This document shows, in pieces, positions 55,901 to 63,698 of a DNA stretch of 64,000 nucleotides. How positions within the stretch are numbered: the first letter of the stretch is position 1; each line of letters opens with the position of its first letter. A program made the position numbers and the translations under genes. The stretch lies in contig NZ_CP128477.1 of NCBI RefSeq assembly GCF_030369675.1, forward strand, positions 1,116,001-1,180,000, read 5' to 3'. Below the pieces are notes generated by a model. It did not search any database. It was not told where the DNA came from and saw only the letters and a program-made list of their open reading frames with translations. This stretch comes from Peteryoungia algae (GTDB taxonomy: Bacteria > Pseudomonadota > Alphaproteobacteria > Rhizobiales > Rhizobiaceae).

Positions 55901-55919
55901 GGCCGGCCGTTTCAGCTGA
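49920..55919 (+). CDS. GPR-like giant coiled-coil membrane protein (growth-pole ring candidate)
   Basis: The 1999-residue product has a low-complexity cytoplasmic N-terminus (about 1-105), two transmembrane helices (about 111-131 and 148-170), about 1700 residues of helical, Ser/Thr/Glu-rich apolipoprotein-like repeats, and a conserved C-terminus with W-R-R-Y-Q-R-G-E-R-D-V-F-T-R-R-L-Y and K-R-K-Y-D-R-E-P-E-F-R. This architecture matches the growth-pole ring protein (GPR) of Agrobacterium, which organises polar peptidoglycan growth. Two internal tandem repeats (52095-52424 and 53718-53891) suggest the length evolves by duplication. GAGGCG precedes the ATG. A strong terminator follows. Confidence 0.8.
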   Translation: MANKKTDSIDENAFHALEAALSIDFDGEDDAAPGPARSKPHAPEAALSDSTSRSASKKTIERRSARAGELNPEPAPKAPAFSPANDGSRRTPTAILKTLDGASLTSALRNAAVVSGLWVLGALGLTQLLYGSALWQVPSIAEIVAMPGVVAIFIGTFLPIMLFFAFAIMMARAHDLRNAARSMAEVALRLAEPETIASERIMTVGQAVRREVSAMNEGIERTIARATELETLVHSEVTALERSYTDNELRVRGLVHELGAERDAIVNHAERIRSSIVGAHEQLKEELSLATEEISVRLQTSGEAFASMIDTRAATIMEKSDAAVNALGSLLAHKTENMVQTLAASGMSLSNEFDTQLQSLTSTLSQRGRELLGEFETRASSLDANTEKLNAALNERARQLNETLVERTRDIAETLKGSETSITSSLDDVLSRLNLSLDEHGRGFRQSLQSSADDAIVDLDLRSGLFEDRFQTTIGQINATFDQRVAEFASAFDQRAGSLDSKLMESLARINETVNGGTDSINGILNSSIERLGSTLTDQSLALAMTLSTSQEMLDSSMSDRAQEIADAMSARAAALTESLESAQTRIDQVMEERSGSLYNALSDNQQRFEQTLSSRAEHIVNALEANQDRFAETLDVKARGIANLVEGQSEQLIDALNTKSLELDLTLTARTQDLSETLNDSQRRIDETLNQRASSIIETVADADRRIDAAFAEKAETIRNAYGENQERLELSLASHTSYLTSTLEDATGDIERSLGQSSGRIAETVATGLADIDEKLGGNQQRLELSLASHTSYLASTLEDATGEIERSLGQSSSRIAETVTAGIAELGDKLGGSEQRLDSLLTAASSTISSTLEDNAARIANTLRSGVDDIDGRIAETNTTLRSSLESATNALATTLGENTDRISQTIDTGVAAIDDRLVGTHERIRATLEDRTQAITASIGEARDALETTLGEHATSIGASVAASTGMLEMSLEDHEESLRKVIDDSSRALDERLRGTAGALTDQIREAADDITRSAHGFSGTVEQSVSGMTTRLDETSTRIEQSLGTLEDRLRNGLDGVDARVNDAGEKFAARLDEKVSNIERVGDEASMRVAQVLDEGIGRVSETFDTRTPVIEERLATMDRALNIGLENVNRTIEGKAAGLATALRSAVTDAARDLDSEAQRSVDRLAATTSQFAEQIGERSAELNRTVEERSEDLARRITDTQNRLAGQAATIAETFSQAGDVISNKVNQAEALVSAQVANLSGTLGEVSTTLEQRAAAIRDAISGNTQELADAMNAAEKALEVRGNSIRDAISGNTQELATTMNAVEKALEARGNSIRSVLDDRTRELNSMLSTRSAELSRLIDEKAAPVVASYAETGRVAAEQIAAAAEQSAERLRAENAALVNAISQRTDRAVATLGAAEQSLVASASQLIERLGDSNAGLSSMIDQAVESIGSLDSRLGSTANRFNETASQATDMLSTSNRLLDDKLGRLTAVSGETLQQVSSIVSRFGDHTQVLGKASELLSAAQSNLVGTLEERQQALRDLSIGLVKRSEEIETTMQGLGKMVETAFDRAEQRSGQMAGNLRQNVQASFTDIGLILGETEKRAQSTAANMRESVQASFADIGQVLGETEKKAQLTAANMRNALLSAEQEAQVSIDKTLTEAEKRSGELANRLRGGLAVSLNDIDHLLGEAGRKSEGAAVALREAMQQAVTEAVARFAGATDEIRRSAVDIRKELDLTRNELKRGAFDLPEEAKESAAQMRRAVSEQIKALQDISQLVGRTSQTLEISEPVARRLAEAQPEPARRQPAAPQPQPQIRQAEGLALRGSLGATEPYAQSTAATTRAEGGGWISDLLRGASREEPQEAGPARPAPAPQRPVAESQPARQGDTRNPRHMVESLNSLSVDIARAIDHDASVDLWRRYQRGERDVFTRRLYTLKGQQTFDEIKRKYDREPEFRVAVDRYIADFEKLLADVARTDRDKSITQSYLTSDTGKVYTMLAHAAGRFS
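52095..52424 (+). repeat. Tandem 165-base repeat inside the GPR-like gene
   Basis: Two adjacent 55-codon units (52095-52259 and 52260-52424) encode near-identical segments starting N-Q-E/Q-R-L-E-L-S-L-A-S-H-T-S-Y-L and running through E-R-S-L-G-Q-S-S. The high nucleotide similarity points to recent in-frame duplication. Confidence 0.85.
53718..53891 (+). repeat. Tandem 87-base repeat inside the GPR-like gene
   Basis: Two 29-codon units (53718-53804 and 53805-53891), each beginning I-R-D-A-I-S-G-N-T-Q-E-L-A and ending R-G-N-S. A diverged third unit starts at 53892 (I-R-S-V-L-D-D-R-T-R-E-L-N). Confidence 0.85.
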
Positions 55920-55964
55920 TGATTTGATCTGAGCCGGTCACCCGGCTCAGATGCAGACCAACGA

Positions 55965-55999
55965 AAAACCCCGGATTGCGGTGACGCATCCGGGGTTTT
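55965..55999. terminator. Terminator of the GPR-like gene
   Basis: AAAACCCCGGAT (55965-55976) pairs with ATCCGGGGTTTT (55988-55999), with an inner GCG/CGC. It is preceded by another 9-bp hairpin, CTGAGCCGG/CCGGCTCAG (55929-55950). The A-run on the other side makes it usable for the minus-strand gene ending at 56033. Confidence 0.88.
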
Positions 56000-56032
56000 C
56001 TTATGTCTGGACTGGGAGGGGCCTCGACCTCG

Positions 56033-56668
56033 TCAGATCGACTGCAGCGTCCAGGCGACGATATCGCCGGTCACGCGGGCAAAGGCCCGGTCCAGCGCTG
56101 CCACATAGGCCGCATTGTCCGAACCGGACGAAGGCACTTCCGCACGGAAGACCCGCTGTGCCTTGACGGTGCCGTTGCGATCATTGAGTAGCTTGGCGGA
56201 AATCTCGACGACGCCTCGATCGGTCCCCTCGGCCGACACCTCGAAGGCGCGCACGTCGGTGATCAGCTGGAAGTCGATCGCCAGCCCCTGCCCCGGCCGG
56301 CCGACGCCGCCGAGCCGTCCGGTGTTCTCGAAAGCCTCGACGAGCTTGGACTGCACCACACGCGTCAGGCGGTCGCTCCACTGCGATTGCGACAGATATC
56401 GGATCTCGGCACCGGAGACGCGCACGAGGATCTGCTCGCTGTCCAGTGCCTTCAGCGCCGAGGGATCGGCAACGAGGAGCTGTCGGTTGCGGGCACTGGC
56501 AGTTGTCGTGACGTCGCTCGCCGACGCCGTGAGGTCGAATGTATCATTGGCGGCCTTGGACCCGCAGGCCACAAGGCTGAGGCCGAGGCTCGGAACGATC
56601 ACCGAGGTCAGAAGCAGCCGCCGAAGCTTGCCCATGTCTGCGGACCCGTTGACGCTGGTCTTTTGCAT
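56033..56668 (-). CDS. ABC-transporter auxiliary lipoprotein (PqiC/LptE-like) of the Mla-type operon
   Basis: The 211-residue lipoprotein has a signal peptide ending in the lipobox L-V-A-C, and a mature domain with V-R-V-S-G-A-E-I-R-Y-L-S-Q-S-Q-W-S-D-R-L-T-R and V-V-E-I-S-A-K-L-L, the pattern of outer-membrane-facing lipoproteins associated with MCE transporters. The start at 56668 (ATG with AAAGGA upstream) is chosen; a longer frame from 56698 overlaps the mlaD stop by ATGA and is also possible. Last gene of the operon mlaE-mlaF-mlaD-lipoprotein. Confidence 0.85.
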   Translation of the reverse strand: MQKTSVNGSADMGKLRRLLLTSVIVPSLGLSLVACGSKAANDTFDLTASASDVTTTASARNRQLLVADPSALKALDSEQILVRVSGAEIRYLSQSQWSDRLTRVVQSKLVEAFENTGRLGGVGRPGQGLAIDFQLITDVRAFEVSAEGTDRGVVEISAKLLNDRNGTVKAQRVFRAEVPSSGSDNAAYVAALDRAFARVTGDIVAWTLQSI

Positions 56669-56694
56669 TCTGTCGTCCTTTCCGCTGGTACCCG

Positions 56695-58068
56695 TCATCG
56701 GCGTGTCCGTCCGTCGAATTCCTTGACCGTATCGCCGCCGAAAAGTAGGCGCTGCGGATCCTGGTCGAAGTTGCTGATCGCGTCGTTCAGGCCGCGCACC
56801 GTCTGGCGCGTGTCGTTGACGAGTGTCTGGATGTCTCGCAACCCGGTTGCCGAGAAGCGCTGGAAATTTTCGGCAATCGGCCCGATCCGGGCGTTGACGT
56901 TCTCCGCCGCCAGCCGGATTGATTCCAGCGTCCGGCGGGCCTCGACGCTGAGCGAATTGACGTCGCCGGAACCGAGGAAGCTGTCGACCTTTTGCAGAAT
57001 GCCATCCACCTGGGTGGAGGCATTGTTCAGGCGATTTGCCAGTTGGGTGAAGTCATCGATAGCCTTGTCGATATCGTCTCGGCGACCGGTGATGCTGTCG
57101 GTGAGTTCACGGAACCCGGCGATGGCCTGCCGGGCGTCGGCGCTGGCAACGGACGCATTGTCGACGACCTGTCCCACCTTCTGGCTGTCCACAGCGTCGA
57201 TCAGCTTCGAGACCTTCTGCAAGGTCTGGTCGGCATTGGACCCGAAGCGCTGGAAGGTTTCTGCGGTCTCGCGGAAACTGTCGATCGCCGGACCGATGCT
57301 GTCCGAAGCCTGGGCGAAGCTTGCAGTCGCGCGCTCTGTATTGGTCAGGATCTGGTCGATCTTCTCGGAGTTGAGCGCTTTGAACAGATCCTCGGCAGCC
57401 GACAAGGTCGTATCCAGTCTGCCGGAGAGACCGGAGACGGAGTCAGACAGGGAGCTCACACTTTTCAGAAATTCGTCGATGCCCTTTGCATTGTCGGCGA
57501 GAGACTTGGAGAATGTTTCGGCATTGCGGACGGTATTCGTCAGCGGCGCGCGCGCATCGGCAATGAAGCCCTGGAGCTCGGCAACGGCACCGTCGGCGCG
57601 CTGCAGGATCCGATCGGCGGTGGAAAGCAGATTGGTCACGCTGGATTGTTCGGCCGTCAGGATGGCCGGTTCGCCGGTATCGATCGCCCGCGCCAGGATC
57701 GGCTCACCCGACCCCGGACCACCGCCCGAGAGTTCGATATAGGCGGCACCCGTCAGCCCCTGAATCTCAAGAATTGCCTTTGTCCCGGACGTCACTGGCG
57801 CATCGGCACGAACTTCCGTGAAGGCCACGGAGAAATTCGGGTCCTCGTTGTCGATATAGAGATTGCGAACCGAACCGACCGAGATGCCGTTGAAGCGAAC
57901 CGGCGAGCCGATGCTCAGCCCGTTCGCTGAACCCGGAATGCGGATGGCGAGCGGCGCCATCGGGCCGCCGCGGCCATATTCAGCCATCCAATAGACAAAT
58001 CCAAAGGCGGCCGCGATGACCAGCATCGTAAAAAAACCGACTATGGCGTAATTGGCTTTGGTTTCCAT
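56695..58068 (-). CDS. MlaD-like MCE protein
   Basis: The 457-residue protein has one N-terminal transmembrane helix (about residues 8-28), an MCE domain (about 40-120; P-V-R-F-N-G-I-S-V-G-S-V) and a long C-terminal helical coiled-coil region. MCE proteins form periplasmic hexamers that bind phospholipids between the membranes. The C-terminal part is longer than in E. coli MlaD, closer to the alphaproteobacterial type. It starts 3 bases after mlaF and its stop overlaps an ATG of the lipoprotein. Confidence 0.92.
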   Translation of the reverse strand: METKANYAIVGFFTMLVIAAAFGFVYWMAEYGRGGPMAPLAIRIPGSANGLSIGSPVRFNGISVGSVRNLYIDNEDPNFSVAFTEVRADAPVTSGTKAILEIQGLTGAAYIELSGGGPGSGEPILARAIDTGEPAILTAEQSSVTNLLSTADRILQRADGAVAELQGFIADARAPLTNTVRNAETFSKSLADNAKGIDEFLKSVSSLSDSVSGLSGRLDTTLSAAEDLFKALNSEKIDQILTNTERATASFAQASDSIGPAIDSFRETAETFQRFGSNADQTLQKVSKLIDAVDSQKVGQVVDNASVASADARQAIAGFRELTDSITGRRDDIDKAIDDFTQLANRLNNASTQVDGILQKVDSFLGSGDVNSLSVEARRTLESIRLAAENVNARIGPIAENFQRFSATGLRDIQTLVNDTRQTVRGLNDAISNFDQDPQRLLFGGDTVKEFDGRTRR

Positions 58069-58071
58069 GGT

Positions 58072-58881
58072 TCACTCTACCGGATGTCCGGCGGAAAGCT
58101 CCGACCGGGGAATGGAACGGGCACGTTTGCCCCTGAAGTAGGATTGTACCCACGCATCGTCGAAGGCGAGCATGTCGTCCAGTGTCCCTTCGACCAGAAC
58201 ACGTTTCTGCCCGAGCACCGCGATGCGGTCACAGACAGAGAACAGGCTGTCGAGGTCGTGGGTCACCATATAGACCGTCAATCCCAGCGTATCGCGCAAC
58301 TGTGCGATCAGATCATCGAATTCGGCAGCACCGATCGGATCGAGACCCGAGGTCGGTTCGTCGAGAAAGACGAGATCCGGATCGAGCGCCAGAGCGCGGG
58401 CGAGCGCCGCCCGCTTGATCATGCCGCCCGAGAGTTCGGAAGGATACTTGTCCGCCGCATCCGGACTGAGACCGACCAGCTCGATCTTCAAATAGGCGAG
58501 CTCGTCCATGAGCCATTGCGGCAGGTCCAGGTATTCACGCATCGGCAGCTGGATATTCTCCTTCACGGTCAATGAAGAGAATAGCGCGCCGTGCTGAAAT
58601 AGAACCCCCAGGCGGGTATCGAGGGAGATGCGTTGTGCGTCATCCACAGTATCGTAGTCCGAACCGAGGATCTCGATCGACCCGGCCCGCCGCGGCAAAA
58701 GGCGCAACACCGTGCGCATGAGCACCGACTTGCCGGCACCGGAAGCGCCGACGAAGCCGAGAATTTCACCGCGATAGATATCGAGATTGAGCTTGTCGAG
58801 AACGATCTTCTCGCCGAAGCCAACCGTCAGGTCCTTCACCGAAAGAATGGTCTCGCGCTCGTCAGAGGGTCTCTGGTTCAT
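58072..58881 (-). CDS. Mla-type ABC ATPase (MlaF-like)
   Basis: The 269-residue ATP-binding subunit has Walker A G-A-S-G-A-G-K-S, the signature L-S-G-G-M-I-K-R and Walker B L-V-F-L-D-E-P with T-S-G-L-D, followed by the H-loop V-T-H-D. The M-I-K-R after the signature is typical of MlaF rather than of other ABC importers. It powers lipid movement by MlaE with MlaD. GGAGGGGCAG precedes the ATG at 58881. The gene lies 10 bases after mlaE and 3 bases before mlaD. Confidence 0.94.
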   Translation of the reverse strand: MNQRPSDERETILSVKDLTVGFGEKIVLDKLNLDIYRGEILGFVGASGAGKSVLMRTVLRLLPRRAGSIEILGSDYDTVDDAQRISLDTRLGVLFQHGALFSSLTVKENIQLPMREYLDLPQWLMDELAYLKIELVGLSPDAADKYPSELSGGMIKRAALARALALDPDLVFLDEPTSGLDPIGAAEFDDLIAQLRDTLGLTVYMVTHDLDSLFSVCDRIAVLGQKRVLVEGTLDDMLAFDDAWVQSYFRGKRARSIPRSELSAGHPVE

Positions 58882-58891
58882 CTGCCCCTCC

Positions 58892-60061
58892 TCAAAAATC
58901 AATGGCTGCGTAGAAGATCGCGAAGAGGCCATCCACGAGGATCACGACAAAGATCGACTTGACCACAGAGGCTGTGACGTGGCGGCCAAGAGACTCGGCA
59001 CTCCCTCCGACCTTCATGCCCTCGACAGCTGCGATAATCCCGATGATCAGCGCCATGAACGGCGCCTTGATCATGCCGGTCGCAAGCGTGGAGTAATCGA
59101 CCGCATCGTGCAGACGGGTGATGAAAACATCGAAGGTGATGCCGGAATATCCCCAGGCGACGACAGCTGCGCCATAAAGCGCGGCAAAATTCGCCACGAT
59201 GGTCAGCAGCGGCAGCGCGATCGTCAGCGCCACGAGCCGCGGGAAGACCAGAACGCCGATCGGATTGAGGCCGATGACCTTCAGGGCATCGATCTCTTCG
59301 CGCATCTTCATCGAACCGATCTCGGCCGTAATGGCGCTTCCGGAGCGACCGGCGATCATGATCGCGGTCAAGAGGACGCCGATCTCGCGCAATTGCAGAA
59401 TACTGACGAGGTCGACGACGAAGACCTCGGCGCCGAAGTAGCGGAGCTGAAAAGCGCCTTGCTGCGCAATGATCGCTCCGATCAGGAAGGACATGAGCGT
59501 GATGATCGGAACCGCCCGAACGCCCATATGGTCGAGCTGGTTGACGACCGAGGCAGGCGACACGCCTGCGCCACGGCCAAGCTTGGTTTGTGCTCCCCGA
59601 ACCGCGGAGCCCAGAACGAACATCATCGCGACCAGATCGCCCCAGAGGCTGACCGTCAGACGCCCGACAGGTTCGAAGACACGCTCGAAACGGCTGCGGT
59701 GATCGACCGGCTTCTCTGGCGGCGTGACCTTTTCAGGCAGGGCTTCGATCAGATCCCGCATCTCGGGATGGGCGCCCACGATTTCGACAGACCGGCCCTG
59801 CTCGCGCCGTTCCGTCACGTAGCGGCGGATCAGCCAGGCTCCAGCCGTATCAATGCCAGAAACGGCGCTCAGATCGATCGTATCCGACCTCGGATCCTTA
59901 TCGTCGACAAGTGGTCCGGCGGACTTGATCAGAGCGCTCAGGCTGGTGTTCTTCCACGTGCCGACAAGCCGGACCAGTCGACGATTGCCATCCGGCTGAT
60001 CCTCGATCTCGATACGGGCGTTTTCAGGCTGAACCGGATTCAAGGTGGCGACAACTTCCAT
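58892..60061 (-). CDS. Mla-type permease (MlaE-like) with N-terminal STAS domain
   Basis: The 389-residue protein has an N-terminal STAS domain (about residues 30-110; I-D-L-S-A-V-S-G-I-D-T-A-G-A-W), then an MlaE permease with several membrane helices and the conserved E-I-G-V-L-L-T-A-I-M-I-A-G-R-S-G-S-A and E-I-D-A-L-K-V-I-G-L segments. In E. coli the STAS part is a separate protein (MlaB), so this is a natural fusion, common in alphaproteobacteria. The operon keeps outer-membrane lipid asymmetry or moves phospholipids; direction is not evident. Confidence 0.93.
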   Translation of the reverse strand: MEVVATLNPVQPENARIEIEDQPDGNRRLVRLVGTWKNTSLSALIKSAGPLVDDKDPRSDTIDLSAVSGIDTAGAWLIRRYVTERREQGRSVEIVGAHPEMRDLIEALPEKVTPPEKPVDHRSRFERVFEPVGRLTVSLWGDLVAMMFVLGSAVRGAQTKLGRGAGVSPASVVNQLDHMGVRAVPIITLMSFLIGAIIAQQGAFQLRYFGAEVFVVDLVSILQLREIGVLLTAIMIAGRSGSAITAEIGSMKMREEIDALKVIGLNPIGVLVFPRLVALTIALPLLTIVANFAALYGAAVVAWGYSGITFDVFITRLHDAVDYSTLATGMIKAPFMALIIGIIAAVEGMKVGGSAESLGRHVTASVVKSIFVVILVDGLFAIFYAAIDF

Positions 60062-60214
60062 ATTCGCGCCGGCTAGATCCGGTTACGCAAATCACGTGAC
60101 AGATGGCTGCACACTATAACCATCGCCGACGGGAAGAAATCCTTTACGGAAAGTTAATCGCGCTTTTCCCGCCGGAATGCCGACAGCGATGGCTGCTTTG
60201 CAACAGGCCCTCGA

Positions 60215-61069
60215 TCAAGCCGCCCGGACACCGTCTTCCTTGGCCACATCGGCAACGCTGGACGGAAGGTAAACCGGAACGAGCCGGGTGGCACGCTTCG
60301 GCGACGAAAGCGCACCGACCTTGTGGCCCCAGGAGATCAGCTCCAGCCTTCCGTCGGAATGCTCGGCGATCGCCGTACAGCTCTCCACCCAGTCTCCGGT
60401 ATTGACGTAATGAATGCCGTCGATGTCTTCCATGACGGCATGGTGGATATGCCCGCAGATGACACCATCGACCTCGGCGCGCCTTGCCTCGTCGGCCACG
60501 ACGCGCTGGAACTCGCCGATGAAATTGACCGCATGCTTGACCTGCAGCTTTGCCCAGGCCGAGAACGACCAGTAGGGCATGCCGAGGCGTCGGCGCACGG
60601 CGGCGAGCACGACATTGATGGCAATCGCCGTGTCATAGGCCCAGTCACCGAGATAGGCGAGCAGGCGGGCATTGCGAACGACCACATCAAATTCGTCGCC
60701 ATGCAGAACGAGATATTTCTTCCCGTCCGCCATTTCATACACCATGCGCTCGGCGACCTCGATACCGCCGAAGTGGACGCCTGGAAACTCCCGCATGAAT
60801 TCGTCGTGGTTGCCGGGAATGTAGACGATGCGCGTGCCCTTACGTGCCTTGCGCAGAAGCTTCTGAACAACGTCGTTGCATGGCTGGGGCCAGTACCAGC
60901 TGCGCTTGAGGCGCCAGCCATCCACGATGTCGCCGACCAGAATGATGGTATCCGCCTCGTGCGTACGCAGGAAATCCAGAAGGAAATCCGTCTTCGCGGC
61001 CTTCGATCCCAGATGCACATCCGAGATGAACAGGGTCCTGAAATGGCGTGTTTCGCTGGCTTCTTCCAC
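60215..61069 (-). CDS. LpxH-like metallophosphoesterase
   Basis: The 284-residue calcineurin-type phosphoesterase has the metal motifs D-V-H-L-G, V-G-D-I-V-D-G, P-G-N-H-D-E, H-G-D-E-F-D and G-H-I-H-H. This is the COG2908 family, whose best-known member LpxH cleaves UDP-2,3-diacylglucosamine in lipid A synthesis. Most alphaproteobacteria use the unrelated LpxI for that step, so its substrate here is uncertain. The start is GTG at 61069, with GAGGAC upstream. It lies 153 bases upstream of the mla operon on the same strand. Confidence 0.87.
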   Translation of the reverse strand: MEEASETRHFRTLFISDVHLGSKAAKTDFLLDFLRTHEADTIILVGDIVDGWRLKRSWYWPQPCNDVVQKLLRKARKGTRIVYIPGNHDEFMREFPGVHFGGIEVAERMVYEMADGKKYLVLHGDEFDVVVRNARLLAYLGDWAYDTAIAINVVLAAVRRRLGMPYWSFSAWAKLQVKHAVNFIGEFQRVVADEARRAEVDGVICGHIHHAVMEDIDGIHYVNTGDWVESCTAIAEHSDGRLELISWGHKVGALSSPKRATRLVPVYLPSSVADVAKEDGVRAA

Positions 61070-61270
61070 GGCACGGTCCTCTTCGCTGTCTGGACAGCGC
61101 TTAATCAGACTCGTGTTTCAGTAAGATGACATTGCAAGATTTGCGGCCCAACCGTGGTTCGCTCGTGTTATCCGCGCCGGCAGGGGATCGCGGAACTAAA
61201 GTCTACCACTCGTGGCCAATTCGTGTATGACGACAGGGAGTGTGTGAAGACAGGAATTGCCGGTGAACCG

Positions 61271-63586
61271 ATGACTTCTCAGGACAAAAACAAGCCGCAA
61301 GTGGCAAACCCGACCGCCGATCTCGACGAACAGGCGCTTTTCTATCACCGCTATCCCCGTCCCGGGAAATTGGAAATTCAGGCCACCAAGCCGCTCGGCA
61401 ACCAGCGCGATCTGGCCCTCGCCTACTCGCCCGGCGTCGCAGCACCCTGTCTTGCGATCAGGGACGACCCGGCCGCCGCCGACGATTACACGGCGCGCTC
61501 CAACCTCGTCGCAGTCATCTCCAATGGCACTGCGGTTCTGGGTCTCGGAAACATCGGGCCGCTCGCCTCCAAGCCCGTCATGGAAGGCAAGGCCGTTCTC
61601 TTCAAGAAATTCGCCGGCATCGACGTCTTCGACATCGAAATCGATGCGCCTGGCGTCGATGATATGGTTTCGACCATCTCGGCACTGGAGCCGACTTTCG
61701 GCGGCATCAACCTCGAGGACATCAAGGCACCGGAATGCTTCCAGGTGGAAGACCAGCTCCGCGCCAAGATGAACATTCCGGTATTCCACGACGACCAGCA
61801 TGGCACGGCGATCATCGTCGCGGCTGCGATCCTGAACGGCCTGGAACTGGCCGGCAAGTCGATCACGGACGTGAAGATCATCGCATCGGGTGCCGGTGCC
61901 GCAGCACTCGCCTGTCTCAATCTTCTCGTTATCCTCGGCGCCAAGCGTGAAAACATCTGGGTGCACGACATCGAAGGCCTCGTCTACAAGGGCCGCAACG
62001 AGTTGATGGACCCCTGGAAGGAAGTCTACGCGCAGGAGACCGACAAGCGCACGCTGTCCGAGAGCATTGGCGATGCCGACGTCTTCCTCGGCCTGTCGGC
62101 TGCGGGCGTTCTGAAGCCGGAACTGCTGGCGCGCATGGCGCCAAAGCCGCTGATCATGGCGCTCGCCAACCCGAAACCGGAAATCATGCCGGAAGAGGCC
62201 CGCGCCGCCCGTCCCGACGCGATGATCTGCACCGGTCGTTCCGACTTCCCGAACCAGGTCAACAATGTCCTGTGCTTCCCCTACATATTCAGGGGTGCGC
62301 TTGATTGCGGCGCCACCACAATCAACGAAGAGATGAAGATGGCGGCTGTGCGCGCCATCGCCGCACTCGCCCGCGAGGAAGTTTCGGAGGTCGCTGCAAA
62401 AGCCTATACGGGCGAGACCCCGACCTTCGGTCCCGATTACCTGATCCCCTCGCCTTTCGATCCGCGTCTGATCCTGCGCATTGCTCCGGCCGTTGCCAGG
62501 GCCGCCGCCGACAGCGGCGTCGCGCGCCGCCCGATTGCCGATTTCGACACCTATCTCGACCAGCTGAACCGCTTCGTCTTCCGCTCCGGCTTCGTCATGA
62601 AGCCGATCTTTGCAGCCGCCAAGACCGCATCGAACAAGCGCGTGATCTTCGCCGAGGGCGAGGACGAGCGCGTGCTGCGTGCAGCGCAGGTCCTGCTCGA
62701 AGACGGCATCGGCGAGCCGATCCTGATCGGACGCCCGCAGATCATCGAAACGCGCCTCCAGCGCTACGGACTGCGCATCAGGCCCGGCGTCGACTTCCAG
62801 CTGGTCAATCCGGAAGACGATCCGCGCTACCGTGACTATGTCGACGATTACTTCGCGCTCGTCGGCCGCGCCGGCATCAACCCGGAAGCCGCTCGCACCA
62901 TCGTTCGTACCAACACCACTGTCATCGGCGCGCTGGCCGTCAAGCGCGGTGAAGCCGATGCCTTGATCTGTGGCGTCGAAGGCCGCTTCGACCGGCATCT
63001 GCGCGACGTACGCCAGATCATCGGAAAACAGGAGGGCGTTCGGGACATCTCGGGCCTCAGCCTTCTGATTTCCCAGCGCGGCGCCATTTTCTTCACTGAC
63101 ACCTTCGTCACGGACGATCCATGTGCCGAGGAAATCGCCGAGATGACGATGCTGGCGGCGCAGGAAATCCGCCGCTTCGGCATCGCGCCCAAGGCGGCGC
63201 TTCTGTCGCATTCCAATTTCGGCTCCCGCCCCTCGCCCAGTGCCTCGAAGATGCGCAAGGCTCTGGAGATCATCCGCACCGAGGCACCGGACCTCGAGGT
63301 GGACGGCGAAATGCAGGGCGGCTCGGCACTGTCAGAGGTGCTGCGCAAGCGCGCCATGCCGGAGAGCACGCTGACCGGTGAGGCAAACCTTCTGGTCTTC
63401 CCGAATCTCGATGCGGCAAATATCTCGCTCGGGATCATGCGGACCATGATGGATGCCCTGCATGTGGGGCCGATCCTGCTCGGCGCAGCCATGCCTGTGC
63501 ATGTCCTGTCGACCTCGGTCACGTCGCGCGGCGTCGTCAACATGGCGGCACTCGCCGTCGTCGAGGCATCCCAGCCGGCCGGCTGA
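61271..63586 (+). CDS. NAD(P)-malic enzyme with C-terminal phosphotransacetylase-like domain
   Basis: The 771-residue protein converts malate to pyruvate and CO2. The malic N-terminal domain (about residues 1-180; L-A-Y-S-P-G-V-A-A-P) is followed by the NAD-binding domain (D-D-Q-H-G-T-A, then I-I-A-S-G-A-G-A-A-A-L) and a phosphate acetyltransferase-like C-terminal domain (about 440-771), as in rhizobial Dme and Tme. NAD or NADP preference cannot be told reliably; the symbol is left open. The ATG at 61271 is chosen; a GTG at 61244 is also in frame. Supports symbiotic or gluconeogenic carbon metabolism. Confidence 0.94.
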   Translation: MTSQDKNKPQVANPTADLDEQALFYHRYPRPGKLEIQATKPLGNQRDLALAYSPGVAAPCLAIRDDPAAADDYTARSNLVAVISNGTAVLGLGNIGPLASKPVMEGKAVLFKKFAGIDVFDIEIDAPGVDDMVSTISALEPTFGGINLEDIKAPECFQVEDQLRAKMNIPVFHDDQHGTAIIVAAAILNGLELAGKSITDVKIIASGAGAAALACLNLLVILGAKRENIWVHDIEGLVYKGRNELMDPWKEVYAQETDKRTLSESIGDADVFLGLSAAGVLKPELLARMAPKPLIMALANPKPEIMPEEARAARPDAMICTGRSDFPNQVNNVLCFPYIFRGALDCGATTINEEMKMAAVRAIAALAREEVSEVAAKAYTGETPTFGPDYLIPSPFDPRLILRIAPAVARAAADSGVARRPIADFDTYLDQLNRFVFRSGFVMKPIFAAAKTASNKRVIFAEGEDERVLRAAQVLLEDGIGEPILIGRPQIIETRLQRYGLRIRPGVDFQLVNPEDDPRYRDYVDDYFALVGRAGINPEAARTIVRTNTTVIGALAVKRGEADALICGVEGRFDRHLRDVRQIIGKQEGVRDISGLSLLISQRGAIFFTDTFVTDDPCAEEIAEMTMLAAQEIRRFGIAPKAALLSHSNFGSRPSPSASKMRKALEIIRTEAPDLEVDGEMQGGSALSEVLRKRAMPESTLTGEANLLVFPNLDAANISLGIMRTMMDALHVGPILLGAAMPVHVLSTSVTSRGVVNMAALAVVEASQPAG

Positions 63587-63698
63587 CGGGAACATCTCCA
63601 GCTACGCGTCCATATGCCGGTTGCCGCGAAATTTGCCATCTGGACAAGCCAAAGCGGCAACCCCGACACTGCCTCCCCTCGGAATCTAGGGGCGGCGA

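Noticed and set aside
61196..63211. Long minus-strand open frame across the malic enzyme gene
   Set aside because: It is entirely antisense to a well-supported enzyme gene and shows no domain. A shadow frame.
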